A stretch of DNA of 64,000 bases from Marinomonas arctica (GTDB lineage: Bacteria; Pseudomonadota; Gammaproteobacteria; Pseudomonadales; Marinomonadaceae): assembly GCF_003259225.1 (NCBI RefSeq), contig NZ_QHJF01000027.1, positions 40,261 to 104,260 on the forward strand. The letters are read 5' to 3'. Made by a program: the position numbers and the translations under genes. This document shows positions 18,454 to 26,458 of this stretch, piece by piece; the first letter of the stretch is position 1, and every line of letters begins with the position of its first letter. The notes under the pieces were generated by a model. It worked only from the letters and a program-made list of their open reading frames with translations, did not search any database and had not been told where the DNA came from.

Positions 18454-19133
18454 AGGGATTTTTCCGTTAGCTGACCTGCAGACATGACCAATTGACGATC
18501 GCACATTTTGGCAAGTTCGTTATCATGAGTCACCATAACCAAGGTAGTACCTTGTGATTGGTTGAGTTCAAACAACAGCTTGATAATAAGCTTGCCGTTT
18601 TCTTCATCCAAATTCCCTGTTGGTTCGTCAGCGAAGAGTATTTTGGGATTGGAAGCAAAAGCGCGAGCAATAGCCACACGCTGTTGCTCGCCGCCAGAAA
18701 GTTGATTAGGGTAATGAGTCAATCGGTGTGACAACCCCACTTTCTCCAGTAACACCTCAGCTTTCTTGCGAGCCTCTTTGTCGCCTTTGAGTTCCGCTGG
18801 AAGCATCACATTTTCAATGGCTTGCAAACTTGGTAATAGGTGAAAAGATTGAAAGACGAAACCGACGTATTCACCACGAATTAGCGCCCTGCGCTCTTCT
18901 GATTGACCGGAAAAGGCTTGATCGTAAAGAAACACCTCACCTGATGTATTCACATCAAGCCCTGCCAGTAAACCCAGCAAGGTGGACTTGCCTGATCCAG
19001 ATGATCCCACAATGGCGACAGACTCGCTTTCCTTAATTTCCATATTAATTCCTTTCAATATGGTTAAATCCCCTGTATTTGACGTCACGGTGTGAGTTAA
19101 ATTAGATACTTTGATCGCCGTATTGCTAGCCAT
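18450..19133 (-). CDS. ABC transporter ATP-binding protein (YbbA/LolD type)
   Basis: ATPase partner of the downstream FtsX-like permease. It has 227 residues with Walker A GSSGSGKST (43-51), the Q-loop in VFQSFHLLPSL, signature LSGGEQQRVAIARA near 143, Walker B ILFADEPTGNLD near 167 and the switch His in MVTHDNELA. This pattern is of the MacB/LolD/YbbA clade that works with FtsX-fold permeases. It is divergent from tesA, an arrangement also seen for ybbA and tesA in E. coli, which supports the YbbA-YbbP naming. Confidence 0.92.
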   Translation of the reverse strand: MASNTAIKVSNLTHTVTSNTGDLTILKGINMEIKESESVAIVGSSGSGKSTLLGLLAGLDVNTSGEVFLYDQAFSGQSEERRALIRGEYVGFVFQSFHLLPSLQAIENVMLPAELKGDKEARKKAEVLLEKVGLSHRLTHYPNQLSGGEQQRVAIARAFASNPKILFADEPTGNLDEENGKLIIKLLFELNQSQGTTLVMVTHDNELAKMCDRQLVMSAGQLTEKSL

Positions 19134-19158
19134 AATTATTCACTCTAAAAGGGTTCAT

Positions 19159-19785
19159 ATGTTTTTTAAAAGACAAATCAGACAACTGTTTATCATCACA
19201 GCTCTACTGTTTATGCATTCATTTGCGTCGGCTTCTACTTTGCTCATTATGGGTGACAGCCTCAGCGCAGCGTATAACTTACGACAACAAGATGGCTGGG
19301 TTAGTTTACTTGAAAATCAACTTTCTCAATCTCACCCTGAAATAAAGGTCGTCAATGCCAGTGTCAGTGGAGAGACAACTCAAGGTGGTTTGTCTCGGTT
19401 TGATGCGCTTTTAGCAAACCATAAACCGAACTGGGTTGTCTTAGAGCTTGGTGCTAATGATGCTTTACGTGGCTATCCACTGAATCAGACCACATTAAAT
19501 TTGGAAAAAATGGTTGAGCAAGCTCATAACGCTGGCGCCCTAGTTTTATTGGTCGGTAATCAAATCCCACAAAATTATGGTAAGCGCTACACCGAAATGT
19601 TTTTCAATCTATACAAAGACATCGCGACTAAATATGAACTTGCCTACGTCCCTTTTATGCTCAAAGATGTCGCGCTAAACAAACATTTAATGCAAAGCGA
19701 TGGTCTACATCCTAATAAAGAAGGCCAACCCATTGTACTGCAAAACATTCTGCCATATTTACAACCACTCTTAGACAAAAAATAA
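19159..19785 (+). CDS. tesA: Arylesterase / lysophospholipase TesA (SGNH hydrolase)
   Basis: Periplasmic GDSL/SGNH esterase of the TesA family (acyl-CoA thioesterase I, lysophospholipase L1). From ATG 19159 it has 208 residues, starting with a signal peptide (MFFKRQIRQLFIITALLFMHSFASA). Block I GDSLSAAYNL holds the catalytic Ser, block III has GANDALRG, and block V SDGLHPN holds the Asp and His. An earlier in-frame start at 19111 lies within the start region of the divergent ATPase gene and would spoil the signal peptide. Shares a short promoter region with the YbbA-like ATPase. Confidence 0.93.
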   Translation: MFFKRQIRQLFIITALLFMHSFASASTLLIMGDSLSAAYNLRQQDGWVSLLENQLSQSHPEIKVVNASVSGETTQGGLSRFDALLANHKPNWVVLELGANDALRGYPLNQTTLNLEKMVEQAHNAGALVLLVGNQIPQNYGKRYTEMFFNLYKDIATKYELAYVPFMLKDVALNKHLMQSDGLHPNKEGQPIVLQNILPYLQPLLDKK

Positions 19786-19795
19786 GGAAAAGTAA

Positions 19796-20740
19796 ATGAA
19801 AGCGGTATTCTTAGACAGAGGATCTTTTCCAAGTCATGTGTCCATTGCCTTACCAGCCTCCGTTAAGACGCTGGTTGAATATGAAAATACTGCTGCAGAA
19901 AAAGTAGCAGAGCGCATTAAAGACGCTGACATTGTATTAACCAACAAAGTGGTATTAAAGGGTGCTGCACTTCACCAAGCTTCCAACTTACGCTTGGTGC
20001 AGGTCATGGCGACTGGCATGAATAATGTTGATTTAGAGGCGTGCGCGCAATGCAATATCGCCGTGCAAAACGTGGCGGATTACTCCACAATCAGCGTGCC
20101 TGAACATACTTTCGCCATGCTGTTGGCGCTAAGAAGAAACTTAGTCGCGTATCTGGACGATGTCAAAGCGGGTAAATGGGCTGATTCCGAGTATTTTTGT
20201 TTTCTCGATTATCCTATTAAAGATTTGTCAGGTTCAACCATGGCCATTATTGGTGCTGGAACTTTAGGCAAGAAAGTCGCAACCATCGCTTCGGCTTTTG
20301 GTATGAGGATCCTGTTTGCGGAACGCAAAGGCGCGACTATTATTCGAGACGGGTATGTTGAATTTGAAAGCGCTTTAAAAAGTGCGGACGTTATTAGTGT
20401 GAATTGCCCACTTACTGCAGAAAGTAAAAACCTTATTGGAAGTAGTGAATTCGCTTTAATGAAACCAGAGTGCTTGTTGCTCAATATCAGTCGTGGTGGC
20501 ATTGTTGACGAGTACGCGTTAAAACATGCCTTAGAACACGGCCAGATTTCAGGGGCGGCGTTCGACGTTGCCACACAAGAGCCCATGCCAATAGACCATC
20601 CCCTTCAGGCCCTTACGAAATACCCCAACTTTTTACTCACCCCTCATATCGCTTGGGCCAGCAATGAAGCCATGCAAACCTTAGTCAACATGGCAATGGA
20701 TAAAATAGCCTCTTTTGTCGACAAATTGGAGAGTAAATGA
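19796..20740 (+). CDS. D-2-hydroxyacid dehydrogenase (NAD-dependent)
   Basis: Two-domain NAD-linked dehydrogenase, 314 residues, close in style to glycerate/hydroxypyruvate reductases. The nucleotide-binding motif GAGTLGKKVA is near 150. The catalytic triad is readable as Arg in NISRGGIVDE, Glu in ATQEPMP and His in LTPHIAW. Exact substrate (glycerate/hydroxypyruvate, glyoxylate or other) cannot be decided. It follows tesA after a few bases with GGAAAAG before the ATG, and overlaps truC by four bases, so a tesA - dehydrogenase - truC unit is likely. Confidence 0.9.
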   Translation: MKAVFLDRGSFPSHVSIALPASVKTLVEYENTAAEKVAERIKDADIVLTNKVVLKGAALHQASNLRLVQVMATGMNNVDLEACAQCNIAVQNVADYSTISVPEHTFAMLLALRRNLVAYLDDVKAGKWADSEYFCFLDYPIKDLSGSTMAIIGAGTLGKKVATIASAFGMRILFAERKGATIIRDGYVEFESALKSADVISVNCPLTAESKNLIGSSEFALMKPECLLLNISRGGIVDEYALKHALEHGQISGAAFDVATQEPMPIDHPLQALTKYPNFLLTPHIAWASNEAMQTLVNMAMDKIASFVDKLESK

Positions 20741-21519
20741 GCATGTTAGAGGCGACTGTTAACCGTCTGTCAACGAGCCCAAACATCGAGCCTGAGCCTC
20801 TAAGCATTTTATTTCAAGACGACCATATCGTTGTTGTTAACAAGCCTTCGGGCTTACTGGTACACCGCACTAATTTAGCAAAGGATGAGGAGGATGCTGT
20901 TGTTCAACGGTTGAGAGATCAAACTGGACAATGGGTGTTCCCTGTTCATCGTTTGGATCGGGGGACATCTGGGGTATTGGTGATGGCATTTACGCCCGAG
21001 GTGGCGCGACGACTTTCCGCGCAGTTTTCGGCTTCAGAGACTCAGAAAACCTATCATTGCTTGGTAAGGGGCTTTTGCGACGAGGTGGGGGTTATTCATT
21101 ACCCTCTGGCAAAACTTAACGAACAAAAGGGGCGCTCGCGTTTTAAAATAGAAGGCACGGAAAAAGAAGCGGAAACACACTTTAAATGTCTGGCGCAATA
21201 TCAACTTCCCATTCCTGTGAGCCGCTACGACGCCATGCGTTTAAGCTGGGTTGAGGTCACACCGAAGCAAGGGCGAAAGCATCAAATACGCCGACATTTT
21301 AAACACCAACTGCACCCACTGGTTGGCGACTCGTGTTACGGGTGCCGTCATATTAATAAAGTGACAAAAGACATTTGGCCAGAAGATTTTAGACTCATGC
21401 TGCACGCGTCAAGTCTTCGTTTTTCTCACCCTATAACTGGCCAAACCATGACGATAAAGGCTGAATTGAGCGATGAAATCCTCAATGTTCTGAATAAACT
21501 GTTGCCTTATCAAGTATAG
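20737..21519 (+). CDS. truC: tRNA pseudouridine(65) synthase TruC
   Basis: RluA-family pseudouridine synthase that modifies U65 in tRNA. It has 260 residues. Motif I VVVNKPSGLLVHR is near residue 34, and motif II HRLDRGTSGVLVM holds the catalytic Asp near 72. Later motifs YDAMRLSWVEVTPKQGRKHQIRRH and LMLHASSLRF are family-typical. The short gap between motif I and II and absence of an S4 domain fit TruC rather than RluC/D. ATGA overlap with the dehydrogenase; convergent 38-base overlap with the GNAT gene. Confidence 0.88.
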   Translation: MSMLEATVNRLSTSPNIEPEPLSILFQDDHIVVVNKPSGLLVHRTNLAKDEEDAVVQRLRDQTGQWVFPVHRLDRGTSGVLVMAFTPEVARRLSAQFSASETQKTYHCLVRGFCDEVGVIHYPLAKLNEQKGRSRFKIEGTEKEAETHFKCLAQYQLPIPVSRYDAMRLSWVEVTPKQGRKHQIRRHFKHQLHPLVGDSCYGCRHINKVTKDIWPEDFRLMLHASSLRFSHPITGQTMTIKAELSDEILNVLNKLLPYQV

Positions 21520-22036
21520 GTGAACCATGCATAAGCTCTTCAGCATACCAACGAAAAACCAGACTATCGTGAATCTTTGGCGCCAAGTTTATGGCGTCTA
21601 CTTGAATTTCAAGGAATTCGAAGCCGCAAGCAAGAAGTACTTTTATTGATGCTTTGTTATGGTCCGCTACCCGTGCATACACTTCTCTTATGCCATGGCT
21701 CGCCCAAATAAGCAGTAAATGCTTCAGGGCATATGTTGCGATACCTCGATTGGTAAAGTGTTTGGCAATACGATAGGAAATTTCAACACTGTGTTTTTTA
21801 CTGTCTAAGAATTGCATACTAAAACGCCCAATAAGCACATCATTAGGTAGGCACACCAGATATTGAACCCCATTGAGTTTGCTGCTGAGCAATGGCTTAA
21901 AGTAACCCTCAGTCTGTCGGCATAACATCTGATAAGGTAAAAAACGCGCGAACCAAGCTCGATTTCGAAATTCGAAAAGCAGAATACTTCTAAGATCAGC
22001 TTCCGTCCCTTGACGAATCGTCAATATTTTTTTCAT
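21482..22036 (-). CDS. GNAT family N-acetyltransferase
   Basis: Single-domain acetyltransferase, 184 residues from ATG 22036 (MKKILTIRQGTEADLRSIL). The N-terminal ILTIRQGTEADL is a typical GNAT beginning, and SYRIAKHFTNRGIATYALKHLL is the acetyl-CoA loop region (R/Q-x-x-G-x-A variant RGIATYA). It is of the RimJ/RimL-like type by NKASIKVLLACGFEFLE. The acceptor substrate is unknown. The frame is open 36 codons further upstream but lacks family similarity there. It ends inside the 3' end of truC on the opposite strand. Confidence 0.85.
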   Translation of the reverse strand: MKKILTIRQGTEADLRSILLFEFRNRAWFARFLPYQMLCRQTEGYFKPLLSSKLNGVQYLVCLPNDVLIGRFSMQFLDSKKHSVEISYRIAKHFTNRGIATYALKHLLLIWASHGIREVYARVADHNKASIKVLLACGFEFLEIQVDAINLAPKIHDSLVFRWYAEELMHGSPILDKATVYSEH

Positions 22037-22172
22037 ACCGCATAAACACCTTATCATTGGCGCTATTTTAAGCTTAGCGTAATTATTAATAAAAAGCGGA
22101 ATAATACATTTTATATCTGGATTGAAATGATAAAATATTCCCATTCAATGAAAGAGAAAGGCTTTGAAGTTA

Positions 22173-22517
22173 ATGAAAAACAGCAACTTAGTTTACTCAA
22201 CCGATCAGGGGCGCTTGTGTCCTAGCTGCGAACGCCCTGTTTCTGATTGCCAGTGTAAGAACGAAAGTATAGTCGGTAACGGCAAAGTTCTGATTGCATT
22301 AGAAACCAAAGGTCGCAAAGGCAAAGGGGTGACTATCGTCACCGGTCTTCCTTTGACCGAAGATGCATTAAAGGCATTAGGGAAAAAATTAAAAACACAA
22401 TGTGGTACAGGTGGAGCGGTAAAAGAGGGACATATCGAAATTCAAGGAGACAATCGTCAAAAAGTGAAAGAGCTTCTTGAAAAAGAAGGATTTTCAAGTA
22501 AATTTACGGGAGGTTAA
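22173..22517 (+). CDS. yciH: SUI1/YciH family translation factor
   Basis: Homologue of eukaryotic eIF1 (SUI1) that in E. coli YciH influences start-codon selection on some mRNAs. About 114 residues. The N-terminus carries a CxxC-x5-CxC cysteine cluster (CPSCERPVSDCQC), and the SUI1 core includes ETKGRKGKGVTIVTGLPL and the highly conserved KLKTQCGTGGAVKEGHIEIQGD. I prefer ATG 22173 over an in-frame TTG at 22164, because the AAAGG motif sits 11 bases from the ATG and only 2 from the TTG. Confidence 0.9.
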   Translation: MKNSNLVYSTDQGRLCPSCERPVSDCQCKNESIVGNGKVLIALETKGRKGKGVTIVTGLPLTEDALKALGKKLKTQCGTGGAVKEGHIEIQGDNRQKVKELLEKEGFSSKFTGG

Positions 22518-22664
22518 TGGATCTAGAAAAGCATCGGAGTTACTATGTTTTCTAGTACTTACAGCGTAAAGTAACCCTGAGTAGGTTATCAAATCGAAGC
22601 CGTGATGTGACCGAGCTTTCAATATAAATTACCACCAATGAAATGGGACGTCTTTGGATGATAA

Positions 22665-23693
22665 ATGGCAGCAGAGGTTCCGATGTTCCAACACAATATA
22701 AAACAAGCGAATCAGCTAATGCGATCAGCTATTCCGCTTATGGTAAAATTGGATATTCCCCCAACTCCTTATAATTACGGGATTTGGTATGAATATGCGT
22801 CCAATAGAAATCCAAAACTCAATCAAGTCGTTGATCGCGCTCTACGCCGATTTGGCAGCTTGCCTGCGTTTGTTTCAAGAGAGCTTTTTCATGAATTTTT
22901 ATTGCCCGAAGAATTTCAGCAGGCAGATCATCAGGGAGCGGCATTAAAAAATCTAACAACGAATTTAGAAACTTACACCACACAGGTCTCAAGCGAGCTG
23001 CAAAAATTGAGCAACACGCTCAAACGCTCAAAAGAAGTACTGACCAATCTGGACGATCCTAAGCAACTGGAGCGCCTTGCTCTCATACTTGAACAAGGCG
23101 CCTTTAAAGCGAATCAAGCCATCGAGCACTTTAGCCAATCCTTACAGGCAGCTCAAGAAGAGCTTGCTTCACTAAGATCTGAGCTATCCAACGTCAAGAA
23201 AAATGGTGAACTCGATGCCATGACATTGCTGGCAAATGAAAAAGGCTTTGAACGCGCCTTATTTTCTTTGCTTCCCCATGCTGAAGATGATTTAACCCTA
23301 CTACTGATTGATATTGATGATCTTAGTGGCATTAACCAAGAATATGGTAATAAAGTCGGCACATCTTTAATTCGATACATTGCCAAACTTTTGCTCTCAC
23401 ATTTGCCAGAACAGAGCTTTCTTGCACGCTTGAATGGCGGACGCTTTGCCGTATTGCTTGACGAAACAGAGCTAAGCATTGCCGCTCAGTTAGCTGAATC
23501 GTTACGCCAGGAAGTGGCCGCGCAAAAAATACGTTATAAAAACACCAAGATGTTGCTTCGCCCAGTGACCATATCGATTGGTGTGGCAACGTTGTTTGGC
23601 GATGAAAGTCCAACTGAATTGGTAGAGCGAGCCCAACACTATTTATTGTATGCAAAACACTCTGGTAAAAATCGAATTGCTCACCACGAATAA
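22665..23693 (+). CDS. GGDEF-domain protein with degenerate active site
   Basis: 342 residues: a helical N-terminal half with a family-typical beginning (KLDIPPTPYNYGIWYEYASN, seen in GGDEF proteins from Pseudomonas and relatives), a coiled-coil of E/L/S residues at about 90-185, and a GGDEF fold at 190-342. The active-site loop, normally RxGGDEF, reads RLNGGRF at about 252-258, so both acidic catalytic residues are gone, while DLTLLLIDIDDLSGIN (metal-binding Asp) is kept. It should bind GTP or partners but not make c-di-GMP. Whether translation starts at 22665 or six codons later (MFQHNIKQ) is open. Confidence 0.85.
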   Translation: MAAEVPMFQHNIKQANQLMRSAIPLMVKLDIPPTPYNYGIWYEYASNRNPKLNQVVDRALRRFGSLPAFVSRELFHEFLLPEEFQQADHQGAALKNLTTNLETYTTQVSSELQKLSNTLKRSKEVLTNLDDPKQLERLALILEQGAFKANQAIEHFSQSLQAAQEELASLRSELSNVKKNGELDAMTLLANEKGFERALFSLLPHAEDDLTLLLIDIDDLSGINQEYGNKVGTSLIRYIAKLLLSHLPEQSFLARLNGGRFAVLLDETELSIAAQLAESLRQEVAAQKIRYKNTKMLLRPVTISIGVATLFGDESPTELVERAQHYLLYAKHSGKNRIAHHE

Positions 23694-23719
23694 AAAATGA
23701 CGATATTTAAGGCATTTGA

Positions 23720-24130
23720 ATGACAGATAAATTGAAAAAAATAGGCCTTTCTCAGTTTGAAGTACGAGACTATGAGTGTGACATGCAAGGCATTGTAAAC
23801 AATGCCGTTTATCAAAATTATTTAGAGCATGCCAGACATCTGTTTATTAAAGAAAAAGGCTTGGATTTTGCTGATATTACAAAGCAAGGCATCCATCTGG
23901 TATTGATAAAAGCGGAACTTGAGTATAAGCGTTCGTTGAAAAGTGGCGACGCGTTTTACATAGAAACGCGTGTTGAAAGAGAAACAAAATTAAAGCTCGC
24001 CTTTCATCAACAGGTTTTTAGAAGCCAAGATGATCAGCTGATGTTAAACGCAAAAATGACAGTGACTTCCACCACGCAAGCAGGTCGCCCAATAGTGTTT
24101 GAACAAGCAGACCTTTTGCTTACCCATTAA
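23720..24130 (+). CDS. Acyl-CoA thioesterase, 4HBT hot-dog family
   Basis: 136-residue hot-dog-fold thioesterase of the YbgC/FcbC group. The family signature VRDYECDMQGIVNNAVYQNYLEHARHLF contains the catalytic Asp and the helix with N-x-x-Y-x-x-x-x-E. Such enzymes hydrolyse short acyl- or hydroxybenzoyl-CoA esters; the substrate here is not determined. Preceded by GGCATTTGA 26 bases after the GGDEF gene. It is not the tol-pal-associated ybgC copy, since the tol cluster at 50-55 kb has none next to tolQ. Confidence 0.85.
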   Translation: MTDKLKKIGLSQFEVRDYECDMQGIVNNAVYQNYLEHARHLFIKEKGLDFADITKQGIHLVLIKAELEYKRSLKSGDAFYIETRVERETKLKLAFHQQVFRSQDDQLMLNAKMTVTSTTQAGRPIVFEQADLLLTH

Positions 24131-24189
24131 CACACTGTCATTTTTAAGCACCATCCAGTTGGTGCACAATCAATAATACAAGGAAACGC

Positions 24190-26088
24190 ATGCAGGTATT
24201 AGCTGGCCCAATACTTCGAAGAATGACAACAGAGCGACTGACATTTTGGTTAATAACCAGCGCTCCCGTTAGCGCCTCTCTTGGATTGCTGCAAAATCAG
24301 GAGACAATCCTAGCATTAAAAGACGCCGAAATAGCGGACTGTCATAGTCAGCTAAAAGCAGGTGACAATCTATACGTCCACTTACTGGATATTAAGCTCG
24401 ACCATGCTCTGCCTACGAACACGATCATTCATTACGATCTTCGCCTTAACGGACTGGATTGGACTCACTGGTCAAAGGATTTGGTTTATCCTGGTCACGC
24501 ATTACCTTTTTTTGTGTTACAGCCAAAGATAAGCAACTTGCTACATGGTTCTTGTCGTAAACCACATCATCCCAGCAAAGATGGTTTATTGAGAGTCGAT
24601 GAACTACTCGAAAACACACCGCCGCTTGAATGGCCAAGTTTGCTGATGATGAGTGGAGATCAAATCTATTCCGATGATGTTGCCGCTCCTATGTTATGGG
24701 CAATCCATCAGCTTGTCCCTAGTTTTAACATGCCTAATGAAGCACTGCCTTGCGTGGAAATAGACAATTCTCAAGCGTTACATCAAGATCATTCCTACTA
24801 TTACGCAAGGGAAACGCTTTTACCGGCAAATGAAACCAATCGCGGCATGCTGGCACAGGTGTTTGGTGGTGTGCGTAAGCCAGTATTTACGACAGACACT
24901 GCTCACAATCATCTTATTTCCCTAGGGGAAGTATTCGCCATGTACGTTCTTGTTTGGTCTCCCGCAGGCTGGGAGTCATTACTTGAGAATAATGGCTGGG
25001 GAATGCCCTCTGGTTTGACCGAGGCGCAGAAAACAGATTATTTACAACGGCAAGCCATACTGCAAAGCTTTGTTGAAGGCTTGCCCAAAGTACGTCGTGC
25101 CCTCGCCCATCTTCCTGTGGCCATGATCTTTGACGACCATGACATAACCGATGATTGGAATCTAACCGCGGCTTGGGAGCAAACAGCTTACAATCATCCG
25201 TTTTCCGCCCGCATTATCGGCAACGCGTTGCTTGGATATTTAATTTGCCAAGGATGGGGAAATTGTCCAGAACGCTTCTCTCCTCAACTCATCCATGAGG
25301 TCCAGCATGTTCTAGAAACACCTGGAGGAGACGAACACGATGATTTTTTACGAACATTGTTTGGCTTTTCACAATGGAATTACACATGGCAAACCACGCC
25401 ACCTTTGGTCGTTCTTGATACGCGTACTCAGCGTTGGCGCTCAGAGAGATCACTAGAAAGCCCCTCAGGCTTAATGGATTGGGAGGCACTAACAGATCTT
25501 CAGCAACAGCTTAAAGGTTTAGACGCCGTTATTATGGTCTCGCCCGCCCCCATTTTTGGTGTGAAACTGATTGAAACCATCCAGCGTATATTCACTTGGT
25601 TTGGCCATCCCTTGATGGTTGATGCCGAAAATTGGATGGCACACCGAGGTTCTGCGCATACCCTAATGAATATGTTTAGACATAAGAAAACCCCAAAGCA
25701 CTTTGTGATTTTATCTGGCGATGTACATTACTCTTTTGTGTATGACATTCAATTACGTGGCAGCAACAGAGGGCCAGATCTATGGCAGATTACCAGTAGC
25801 GGCATCAAAAACGAATTTCCCAAACGATTATTGGACATCTTTGACCGCACAAACCGCTGGCTATACTCCCCTAAATCCCCACTAAACTGGTTTACTAGAC
25901 GCCGCCGCATGAAAGTTATCCCACACAAACCTGAAACAGCAGACCACGGTGAACGCTTGCTCAACGCCTCCGGAGTGAGTTTAGTCAGATTTCATTCCGA
26001 TGGATCACCTCAGGCGGTTATACAACTGTGCTCGGATGGAAGAGACATTAAATTTGTTCTCTCAGAAGAAGACGCAACCTGGGAATAA
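24190..26088 (+). CDS. PhoD-like metallophosphatase (alkaline phosphatase D family)
   Basis: 632-residue cytoplasmic-looking protein of the PhoD-like phosphatase superfamily; no signal peptide or Tat motif is present, unlike secreted PhoD. The N-terminus (MQVLAGPILRRMTTERLTFWL) starts a fibronectin-like domain. Metal-site segments are LLMMSGDQIYSDDV (Asp ligand, ~150), MIFDDHDITDDWN (~317) and FVILSGDVHYSFVY (~505). The physiological substrate is unknown; phosphodiesters are usual for the family. It is followed by a clear terminator and then the left end of the genomic island. Confidence 0.85.
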   Translation: MQVLAGPILRRMTTERLTFWLITSAPVSASLGLLQNQETILALKDAEIADCHSQLKAGDNLYVHLLDIKLDHALPTNTIIHYDLRLNGLDWTHWSKDLVYPGHALPFFVLQPKISNLLHGSCRKPHHPSKDGLLRVDELLENTPPLEWPSLLMMSGDQIYSDDVAAPMLWAIHQLVPSFNMPNEALPCVEIDNSQALHQDHSYYYARETLLPANETNRGMLAQVFGGVRKPVFTTDTAHNHLISLGEVFAMYVLVWSPAGWESLLENNGWGMPSGLTEAQKTDYLQRQAILQSFVEGLPKVRRALAHLPVAMIFDDHDITDDWNLTAAWEQTAYNHPFSARIIGNALLGYLICQGWGNCPERFSPQLIHEVQHVLETPGGDEHDDFLRTLFGFSQWNYTWQTTPPLVVLDTRTQRWRSERSLESPSGLMDWEALTDLQQQLKGLDAVIMVSPAPIFGVKLIETIQRIFTWFGHPLMVDAENWMAHRGSAHTLMNMFRHKKTPKHFVILSGDVHYSFVYDIQLRGSNRGPDLWQITSSGIKNEFPKRLLDIFDRTNRWLYSPKSPLNWFTRRRRMKVIPHKPETADHGERLLNASGVSLVRFHSDGSPQAVIQLCSDGRDIKFVLSEEDATWE

Positions 26089-26190
26089 GATAGAGAAAGG
26101 CACTTTGTATTGTTATGGGAAATCTCTATAAATCTTTTACTGATTTCTACAATACGCCCACGTAAAGTAACTAGATAATCATAGTGAATT

Positions 26191-26229
26191 AAAAAAAACC
26201 GCCTAGGATATAACCCTAAGCGGTTTTTT
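26191..26229. terminator. Terminator after the PhoD-like gene
   Basis: Hairpin with arms AAACCGCCTAGG and CCTAAGCGGTTT (one mismatch, short loop), flanked by an A-run on the left and a T-run at 26223-26228, so it works in either direction. It resembles the hairpin at the right end of the island (46428-46459). Confidence 0.75.
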
Positions 26230-26257
26230 ATGATGTACTTTATGCAGTATAAAATCA

Positions 26258-26307
26258 AAAATCACTCTGTAACCCTTGATTTTACTGGGATAATGGCGGT
26301 GAGCAAG
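26258..26307. repeat. attL: left 50-bp direct repeat of the genomic island
   Basis: This 50-mer is identical to 46491-46540. It holds the last 14 bases matching the tRNA-Ser 3' region (TGGCGGTGAGCAAG) and 36 bases that follow the tRNA gene. Sequence diverges immediately on both sides of the repeat. It is the attachment-site copy left by integration into tRNA-Ser. Confidence 0.93.
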
Positions 26308-26426
26308 TCCGCCATAATAGTTTCCAATTAAGTGCAATATAATATATTTAATCATTATATATCAGTAACTTATAAATATTTCTTTTCCAATCACGTCCAG
26401 CCAGATACACTAAAATCCAACGTTTA

Positions 26427-26449
26427 TTGATGTACTAGTTGATGTACAA
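26427..26449. promoter_or_regulatory. Double TTGATGTAC site upstream of the integrase
   Basis: TTGATGTACT-AG-TTGATGTACAA lies 10 bases before the integrase ATG. A near-identical 23-mer (2 mismatches) is at 46463-46485, close to the right attachment repeat, and a single GATGTACTT is at 26232-26240. The placement suggests arm-type binding sites for the integrase or a directionality factor, and possible self-regulation. This is inferred only from repetition and position. Confidence 0.55.
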
Positions 26450-26458
26450 GGAAATTCG

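Noticed and set aside
26280..26325. Left 50-mer as a second truncated tRNA gene.
   Set aside because: Only 14 bases of tRNA 3' end are present; it is an attachment-site copy, not a tRNA.
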